Origin: Pseudarthrobacter sp. NIBRBAC000502772
GTDB lineage: Bacteria; Actinomycetota; Actinomycetes; Actinomycetales; Micrococcaceae
Length of the DNA: 64,000 nucleotides
Direction: 5' to 3'
Assembly: GCF_006517235.1 (NCBI RefSeq)
Contig: NZ_CP041188.1
Coordinates: 248,001-312,000, forward strand
Part shown: positions 58,976 through 64,000 of the stretch, piece after piece
How the letters are laid out: each line of letters starts with the position of its first letter
Numbering within the stretch: position 1 is the stretch's first letter
Notes under the pieces: model-generated
What the model was told of the DNA's origin: nothing
The model's database searches: none
Seen by the model: the letters and a program-made list of their open reading frames with translations, nothing else
Translations under genes and position numbers: made by a program

Positions 58976-59658
58976 GAGGCTCCGTCCCGCCGGCTGTCCG
59001 CCGTTTCCAAGGTCTCGACAGGCTCGACCACCGGGGCCGGCTCCGCGGCTGGAGCCTCGTCGTACGTCAGGTTCTCGTAATCTGTGTCGTCTTCGTCGTC
59101 GAGCCTGTCGTCCAACTCCTTCAGCAGCCAGGGATTAACCCGTGCAAGGATCTTGCGGACTTCCTCTACGTCGACGGCGGCATACAGCACCGGGCGGGCA
59201 TCCTGGTACTTGGTGACCGGCGGCTTGTCCGGCCACTTCGCGGCCAGAGCCCTGACCCGCTCGGGGAGGGAATTGTGGGCGTTGTCCGCGATCTTCACGA
59301 GTGCCGCGTCGTGGTCCTCGGCAATGAAGTGCATCCCCGCCTGATAGTCATCGGGATTATCGTGCAGCCGGTTGGTGACGCGTTCAATGATGTCCGCTGC
59401 CCGCTCGGAAACGCCCATGTCCAGCAGCGCCTGCCGCGTGATGGGAGTGTCCTCGGCAATGTCATGAAGGTAACCGGCAATCCGGATATCGTCGTCGAAA
59501 TCTGCAAGGGCATCACCCACGGCAATCACGTGGTCACGGTAGGGCCTCTTGAGCTTGTCCTTCTGCCGGTTGTGGGCCACCTCGGCCAGGACTCGCGCCG
59601 TCTCGACAGTGAATCGCGGTTGAGGGATTTGTGCTTCAGTGAATTCGGGTGCCGACAT
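58972..59658 (-). CDS. HD-domain phosphohydrolase
   Basis: The 228-aa protein has an HD core: H43 (YRDHVIAVGD), H65-D66 (LHDIAEDT) and D143 (KIADNAHN), a RelA/SpoT-like HD arrangement. It lacks the synthetase domain, so it may be a (p)ppGpp hydrolase-like or nucleotide phosphohydrolase enzyme. The last ~45 residues are acidic and include VVEPVET, encoded by the dispersed repeat at 59011-59036. Confidence 0.85.
   Translation of the reverse strand: MSAPEFTEAQIPQPRFTVETARVLAEVAHNRQKDKLKRPYRDHVIAVGDALADFDDDIRIAGYLHDIAEDTPITRQALLDMGVSERAADIIERVTNRLHDNPDDYQAGMHFIAEDHDAALVKIADNAHNSLPERVRALAAKWPDKPPVTKYQDARPVLYAAVDVEEVRKILARVNPWLLKELDDRLDDEDDTDYENLTYDEAPAAEPAPVVEPVETLETADSRRDGAS
59011..59036. repeat. 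[15 protein letters not shown] repeat in the HD-domain gene
   Basis: GGTCTCGACAGGCTCGACCA continues with CCGGGG. Read on the minus strand it encodes PVVEPVET near the C-terminus, in the same frame as the jetB copy. Confidence 0.8.
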
Positions 59659-59711
59659 AGCTCCAGCCTACGCGTAGGGCAGCAAGTGACGTCGCGGCGG
59701 CGGGGCCGCAA

Positions 59712-59727
59712 GCGTCCGTTCGCGCGC
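59712..59727. repeat. GCGAACGGAC motif, inverted copy
   Basis: GCGTCCGTTCGCGCGC is the reverse complement of GCGCGCGAACGGACGC, matching the core found at 55941-55956 and 22066-22128. It lies between the HD gene and gluQ. Confidence 0.45.
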
Positions 59728-59730
59728 TGC

Positions 59731-60612
59731 CTAGGGGCCGGTCCAGACCCACGGTTCCCGCGGGAGGTCCGCCGGGCGGAAGTCCGCGAGTGCGTTTTCG
59801 AGCGTCCCGGCCGGCAGCCGCAGGGACTGCAGGATGAGGTTCCGCACGTCAGCGGCGGAAACGCCGGTACGGGCGAGATCGGCCAGCGTCACGGCGCCGT
59901 CGCGCTTGGCCAGCCGGACGCCGTCGGAATTCACCACCAGCGGTACATGCGCATATTCCGGGACAGGAATATTCAACAGTGACGCAAGGTATGCCTGCCT
60001 CGGCGTGGACGGCAGCAGGTCATCGCCCCGCACCACCTGGTCGACCCCCTGTGCGGCGTCGTCCACCACGACGGCCAGGTTGTAGGCGGTCACGCCGTCG
60101 TTGCGGCGCAGGACAAAATCGTCCACCACGCCGGTGAAATCACCGTGCAACACATCCCGTACGCTGTACTCCGTTACTTCGGCGCGGAGCCGGATGGCCG
60201 CAGGCCGGGTGGAGCGTTTGAACTCCAGCTCGGCAGGATCGAGGTCCCGGCAGGTGCCCGGATACGCGCCCTGCGGCGCGTGCGGCGCGGACGGCGCCTC
60301 CTGGATTTCGCGGCGCGTGCAGAAGCATTCGTAGGTGAGGCCTGCGGCAGCCAGCCGCCCGATCGCTTCGGCGTAGACGGCGCCGCGGTCCGTCTGGCGC
60401 ACGACGGCGCCGTCCCACGTCAGGCCCACGGCCTCCAGATCGCGGAGCTGCTCCGCCTCCGCGCCGGCCCGTGCCCGGTCAAGGTCCTCGACGCGCAGCA
60501 GGAAGTCGCGGCCGGAGGACCGGGCGAACAGCCAGGCGAGCATCGCGGTGCGGAGATTTCCTACATGCAGTTCGCCGGAAGGGCTGGGGGCAAAGCGGCC
60601 GGCTGGGGTCAT
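59731..60612 (-). CDS. gluQ: Glutamyl-queuosine tRNA(Asp) synthetase (GluQ-RS)
   Basis: The 293-aa protein matches GluQ-RS, a GluRS catalytic core without the anticodon-binding domain. HIGH-like HVGNLRTA (about residues 16-23), the zinc-binding CFCTRRE and GTCRDL, and KMSKS-like RLAKRDG are visible. It glutamylates queuosine in the anticodon of tRNA(Asp) rather than aminoacylating it. Starts ATG 60612. Confidence 0.93.
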   Translation of the reverse strand: MTPAGRFAPSPSGELHVGNLRTAMLAWLFARSSGRDFLLRVEDLDRARAGAEAEQLRDLEAVGLTWDGAVVRQTDRGAVYAEAIGRLAAAGLTYECFCTRREIQEAPSAPHAPQGAYPGTCRDLDPAELEFKRSTRPAAIRLRAEVTEYSVRDVLHGDFTGVVDDFVLRRNDGVTAYNLAVVVDDAAQGVDQVVRGDDLLPSTPRQAYLASLLNIPVPEYAHVPLVVNSDGVRLAKRDGAVTLADLARTGVSAADVRNLILQSLRLPAGTLENALADFRPADLPREPWVWTGP

Positions 60613-60637
60613 GGACCAACCCTAGCCCGGGGCAGCA

Positions 60638-60697
60638 CAAGAGCCCCTCAGCTACCGATGACTTCGGGGATCCGACGTCGGTGGCTCAGGGGCTCTT
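60638..60697. promoter_or_regulatory. Large hairpin between gluQ and the asnC-like gene
   Basis: Arms CAAGAGCCCCTCAGCTACCG (60638-60658 incl. one more A) and 60677-60697 pair over 21 bp with two mismatches; the loop is 18 nt. It sits upstream of both divergent genes, so it is not an obvious terminator for either. It may be a transcriptional boundary or a structured leader. Confidence 0.6.
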
Positions 60698-60886
60698 GCC
60701 GTGTGTGCAGAATGACCGTGGTGTGAACAAGTGTCAATCAGCGGCGTCCTCCTTGCGGGAGGCGGTGTCCAGTTGCCGGGTGGTGTGCCGGGTTCCTATA
60801 GCCTGCGGGATTCGGCGGTAGCCTCAGCCCTTGTTGCCACAATTTGAGCAGACGCCATACAGTTGGCACAACCAGCAAGCATTTTG

Positions 60887-60903
60887 TTGGTCAGTCTGAC
60901 CAA
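60887..60903. promoter_or_regulatory. Palindromic operator of the asnC/lrp gene
   Basis: TTGGTCA-GTC-TGACCAA ends one nt before the ATG at 60905. The site overlaps the expected ribosome-binding or start region and is a likely self-regulatory target of the Lrp/AsnC protein. Confidence 0.6.
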
Positions 60904-60904
60904 T

Positions 60905-61396
60905 ATGGACCACAAACTCCGACAGGAACTGATCAGATTGCAGCAATTGGACGCCACGGACAAGCGCATCCTTAATGCCCTGGACGAGGACCCGCGCGTC
61001 CCCATCATGGTGCTGGCCCAGCGGCTGGGCCTGGCGCGCGGGACCGTCCAGTCGCGCCTGGAGCGGATGACGGCGTCGGGCGCTCTCCGCCCCAACAGCA
61101 GCCGGGTGCTCCCCTCCGCCCTGGGCCGGGGTGTAGCGGCGGCCGTCAGCGCCGAACTGGACCAGAGCCACCTCAACGAAGCCATCGCGGCCCTGCGAGA
61201 AATCCCCGAGGTCCTCGAATGCCATGCCCCTGCCGGCGACACCGACCTGCTGATCCGCGTGGTGGCCACCAGCCCGGACGACCTCTACCGAGTGTCCGAG
61301 GAGATCAGACTCTGCCCCGGCATTGTCCGGACGTCCACCAGCATGTTCCTGCGGGAAGTCATCCCGTACCGCACCACCGGACTGCTGCGGGACTGA
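60905..61396 (+). CDS. Lrp/AsnC-family regulator
   Basis: The 163-aa protein (start at ATG 60905) has the N-terminal HTH (LDATDKRILNALDEDPRVPI, LAQRLGLARGTVQSRLERM) and the C-terminal RAM ligand domain (VLECHAPAGDTDLLIRVVAT). It regulates amino-acid metabolism genes by binding amino-acid effectors. A palindrome at its start suggests autoregulation. Confidence 0.9.
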   Translation: MDHKLRQELIRLQQLDATDKRILNALDEDPRVPIMVLAQRLGLARGTVQSRLERMTASGALRPNSSRVLPSALGRGVAAAVSAELDQSHLNEAIAALREIPEVLECHAPAGDTDLLIRVVATSPDDLYRVSEEIRLCPGIVRTSTSMFLREVIPYRTTGLLRD

Positions 61397-61502
61397 GTTC
61401 CGCCTCTCCGGGCCCGCACTCGACCCCCACGGGGAGCTCTCCCCATCGCCCTCGCGGACGCCTCGCAGCTAGGCTGGCACGGGAATCCATTCGGGGGGAA
61501 AC

Positions 61503-63002
61503 ATGGCGGGAAACTTTTACGGCGGCGACGTTGCCCAGTTGCGGCAGCTCGCCAAGGACCTGGCAGGCGGCGCCACCAGGTTGAGCCTGCTCGGCCAGCA
61601 GCTGAGCAGCGTTATCGGTACAGGCGCCTGGAAGGGGCACGACGGCGAGCGCTTCCGCAGCGACTGGACGTCATCGTTCATGTTGCTGCTGAAGTCCGCA
61701 ACGGCCGCGCTGGAGACGGCCTCCAAGACGGTGCTCGCCAACGCCGACGAGCAGGAAAAGGCCAGCGACGGGGCCGGTTCCGGAAGCAGGGGCCCCGCCG
61801 GTGGCTCCGGGAGTGGTGGCAGCGGTTCCGGGAACGGCGCTGCCCAGGACCTGACGGACCGGCTGAACGGCATGACCCCCGAAGAACGCCGGGACTACCT
61901 CGGCAGCGAGGAATTCAGGCAGTGGGCGCTCGAAAACCCCGAGGCTGCAAAGGCCGCCATGGATGCTGCCGCCGATTCCGGGCTGATCGACAAAAGCTCC
62001 GAGGAATACGCGGATTTCCTCAGCGACTACTGGAACAACCAGGCAATGCTGGACATGGGCATCGACCCCGCCAGCTGGGACACCTCCAAAGGCACCGAAC
62101 ACAACTGGGAGACCATCAAGAAGGTCTACGACTTCTACGGCCAGGCGTACCTGTCCAACCCGGATCTGCAGTGGGCCGGCATGGCCAACATGATCGGCCC
62201 TTCCTTCGCGGGCGGTTTTAAGGACATGGCCATGCTGCGGGACCTCGCCCAGCAGATCGCGGACAATCCGGCTTCGGACATCCCGCTCCCCATCCTTGAC
62301 CAGATCGAACAGCTCGCCGGCATGACCGACCAGGAGATCCGCTATTACGAGACCAGCATGTTGGACATGAACAAGGAGATCTTCCTGGACCAGGCCCGCC
62401 AGCACGAGGCCTACATGAACGGCGGCATCGAGGAAATCAACAGATTGCGGGACTCGGGCGCCATCGATACCGGTACCGCCGAGGAATGGGCCAAGATCGA
62501 TTCCGGTGACCCGGACCTGATCCAGGAGGGCAACACCGCCCTGCTGTACCGCGAGCAGAACGAGATCATCGCGGACGATTACGACGACATGCGGAACCAC
62601 CCTGGCGGAGAAGCCGTAACGTACCTGGTCACGCTGGCCGGCGAGCCATCCATCCCGGGCGCAAAGAGCTACCCGGAAGTCTTTCCCTACACCTTCAGCG
62701 TGGAAAGCCCCGGCCCGGAAAGCCTGCCCTTCACCAACTGGGACAACCCCACCCAGTTCCGCACGGATTTCACCACCGGTTTCCCCGACGGGAACATCTC
62801 CCTCGCGGACCAGCGGTGGGAGCTCATCCGGCAGGACACCCTCCCGGCCTACCAGGACCTCCTGGCGACGGATCCGGGACGGGCAGAGCAGATCATCGGC
62901 TCGGACTTCAACGACCGGGTGGAGCAGCACCGCCCCACCAACAACATCCCCGGCATCATGGACCGCTTTGTGGATGGCTTCGGCGCGGAGGTCCACCAGT
63001 GA
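61503..63002 (+). CDS. WXG100-domain protein with large C-terminal region
   Basis: The 499-aa protein has an N-terminal four-helix-type domain (about 1-85) with the W-x-G motif at W43-K-G45, a Gly/Ser linker (about 91-112), and a large acidic C-terminal region without recognised domain (NGMTPEERRDYLGSEEFRQW...). This is the layout of type VII-secreted effector-like proteins. Its stop overlaps the start of the lipoprotein gene (GTGA). No ESX secretion genes are in the window. Start preceded by GGGGGGA. Confidence 0.8.
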   Translation: MAGNFYGGDVAQLRQLAKDLAGGATRLSLLGQQLSSVIGTGAWKGHDGERFRSDWTSSFMLLLKSATAALETASKTVLANADEQEKASDGAGSGSRGPAGGSGSGGSGSGNGAAQDLTDRLNGMTPEERRDYLGSEEFRQWALENPEAAKAAMDAAADSGLIDKSSEEYADFLSDYWNNQAMLDMGIDPASWDTSKGTEHNWETIKKVYDFYGQAYLSNPDLQWAGMANMIGPSFAGGFKDMAMLRDLAQQIADNPASDIPLPILDQIEQLAGMTDQEIRYYETSMLDMNKEIFLDQARQHEAYMNGGIEEINRLRDSGAIDTGTAEEWAKIDSGDPDLIQEGNTALLYREQNEIIADDYDDMRNHPGGEAVTYLVTLAGEPSIPGAKSYPEVFPYTFSVESPGPESLPFTNWDNPTQFRTDFTTGFPDGNISLADQRWELIRQDTLPAYQDLLATDPGRAEQIIGSDFNDRVEQHRPTNNIPGIMDRFVDGFGAEVHQ

Positions 63003-63652
63003 AGACCACATGCCCAACCGCACCTCGGCGCCAGAGGCGGCGGCCCGCCGTCGTATTCCTTGCCCTTTCCGCTGGCCTCGCCCTGACGGGCTGCCAGATC
63101 AGTGGCACCACGAACGAACCGACCTCTCAAGGGAGCACCATGAGCACCTCGGAATTTTCCACCCTCGACGCTGCCGGCGTGGAGCAGATCCGCGACTCCA
63201 AGTCCGCGCGGCTGGACATGAGTTCGGGAAAGCTGGAAAAGGCTGCTGTCCGGGTCACGGAAGACAGCTACGGGCCCGAGATCAACACCAGGGACTCGGG
63301 CAAGATCAAGCTCACCATCGTTGCTCCGAGCGGCGAGATCAGTGGGGAAACGGACCGCATCCGCTTGAACACCACGGACAAGCGGCCGGACTTCAGCGAG
63401 GTCACCTACTTCCTCACCGCTGGCTCTCCTGACGAGTATTTTGAGCTCATCCGGGACGGTGTGGCGCGGTACGGGATCGACGCCGACTCCGCCGAACGCT
63501 GGATCGCCGGTGCCCAGCGGGACCCGGAACGAAAGACCGATTTCTCCATCACGTCCGGCACCTCCACGGGATTGGACGTGAACTACGACCTCCGGTACGA
63601 CGGCGGCAAGGACACCCAGGTGATCATCGTCCACGTCCGCCCCACGGACTGA
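62999..63652 (+). CDS. Lipoprotein coupled to the WXG gene
   Basis: The 217-aa protein begins at GTG 62999, with an Arg-rich n-region, a hydrophobic core and lipobox LTGC (Cys32). The mature part has no recognised domain; strands such as KIKLTIVAPSGEISGETDRI suggest a small beta-rich fold. GGAGG precedes the start within the WXG gene. It is probably the partner (immunity-like or accessory) of the WXG protein. Confidence 0.75.
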   Translation: MKTTCPTAPRRQRRRPAVVFLALSAGLALTGCQISGTTNEPTSQGSTMSTSEFSTLDAAGVEQIRDSKSARLDMSSGKLEKAAVRVTEDSYGPEINTRDSGKIKLTIVAPSGEISGETDRIRLNTTDKRPDFSEVTYFLTAGSPDEYFELIRDGVARYGIDADSAERWIAGAQRDPERKTDFSITSGTSTGLDVNYDLRYDGGKDTQVIIVHVRPTD

Positions 63653-63706
63653 GGCAACGCAGGATGGACGCAACGCAGGGACGCAACGCAGAACAACGCC
63701 CAAGCG

Positions 63707-64000
63707 CTACAGCGGCGGGCCCGCATTGGATTTGATGTTCTTCATCACCAGCGTGGACGTCAGCCGCTCAACCCCGGGCAGTGACGTGAGTTCGGCGTCG
63801 TAGAAGCGCTGGTAACCCGGCAGGTCCTCGGCGATGACCTTCAGCAGGTAGTCCGGGGAGCCGAACAGCCGCTGGGCCTCCACAATGTTGGGATTGTCCG
63901 CCACCCGGTTCTCGAAGATCTCCATGGTGGAGCGGTCCACCTGTCGCAAAGTGACAAACACGATGGCCTCGAAACCCAGCCCGACGGCGGCCGGATCGAT
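63707..64000 (-). CDS. Lrp/AsnC-family regulator, C-terminal part (cut by window edge)
   Basis: The minus-strand frame runs from the window edge (IDPAAVGLGFEAIVFVTLRQ) to the stop at 63707. It has the RAM domain features (VADNPNIVEAQRLFGSPDYL and PGVERLTSTLVMKNIKS). The HTH lies beyond the right edge. It is a second Lrp/AsnC paralogue. Confidence 0.9.
   Translation of the reverse strand: MDPAAVGLGFEAIVFVTLRQVDRSTMEIFENRVADNPNIVEAQRLFGSPDYLLKVIAEDLPGYQRFYDAELTSLPGVERLTSTLVMKNIKSNAGPPL

Overview
The window is high-GC DNA from an actinobacterium of the Micrococcaceae, most likely Arthrobacter/Pseudarthrobacter. Evidence: the rRNA operon structure (23S of about 3.13 kb, no tRNA in the 16S-23S spacer), frequent GTG/TTG starts, several apparently leaderless genes, DUF222-HNH and LtrA family genes, a DtxR-type iron box, and actinobacterial repeats that encode a VVEPVET peptide. 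This assignment is inference from the sequence; no database search was run.

Left end (1-9.6 kb): two rRNA operons in tandem, both on the minus strand. The first is cut by the window edge (only the 16S 5' end, 1-371). The second is complete (16S 6639-8163, 23S 3030-6159, 5S 2693-2811). The two share an almost identical ~840-bp block covering the 16S 5' end, leader and promoter. One of the two differences seen in that block falls in the predicted -10 box. Between the operons lie a YciI-like gene and decayed remnants of an ISL3 transposase and a methyltransferase. Upstream sits rpmB-rpmG-rpsN, all of the zinc-free (C-) type.

9.8-26 kb: metabolism and transport. There are two SGNH hydrolase paralogues, a MarR/YciI divergent pair, a polyamine-type ABC operon (binding protein, two permeases, ATPase), and a secreted GH16-like lipoprotein. 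A ferric-siderophore operon follows (binding protein, two FecCD permeases, ATPase, siderophore-interacting reductase) with a DtxR/IdeR-like box. Last is a 14-TM MFS exporter with an unusual C-terminal extension, co-transcribed with a TetR regulator.

26-32 kb: a three-gene SMC-like cluster, jetA-jetB-jetC (DUF3375, DUF4194, SbcC/MukB-like ATPase). This is the core of Wadjet type I/MksFEB, but no JetD/MksG nuclease gene is visible anywhere in the window. 

32-48 kb: mixed chromosomal genes: PepSY protein, small membrane proteins, a large acyl-CoA dehydrogenase, YchJ/SEC-C protein, two aldo/keto reductases, S4 RNA-binding protein, amidohydrolase, a divergent GIY-YIG-like/uracil-glycosylase-like pair, a HipBA toxin-antitoxin module, a secreted thermonuclease with a helical and Pro-rich tail, and a GH15 glucoamylase/trehalase-like enzyme.

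48-54 kb: an asparagine/aspartate module (FadR-type GntR regulator, type II asparaginase, aspartate ammonia-lyase, amino-acid permease). The leaderless promoter and operator of the regulator occur a second time 863 bp upstream, in front of gene fragments.

54-64 kb: a DUF4242 protein bracketed by two copies of a 50-bp palindrome, a GNAT-AAA+ fusion, a DUF222-HNH protein, LtrA, an HD phosphohydrolase, GluQ-RS, an AsnC/Lrp regulator, and a WXG-domain protein translationally coupled to a lipoprotein. A second Lrp gene is cut by the right edge.
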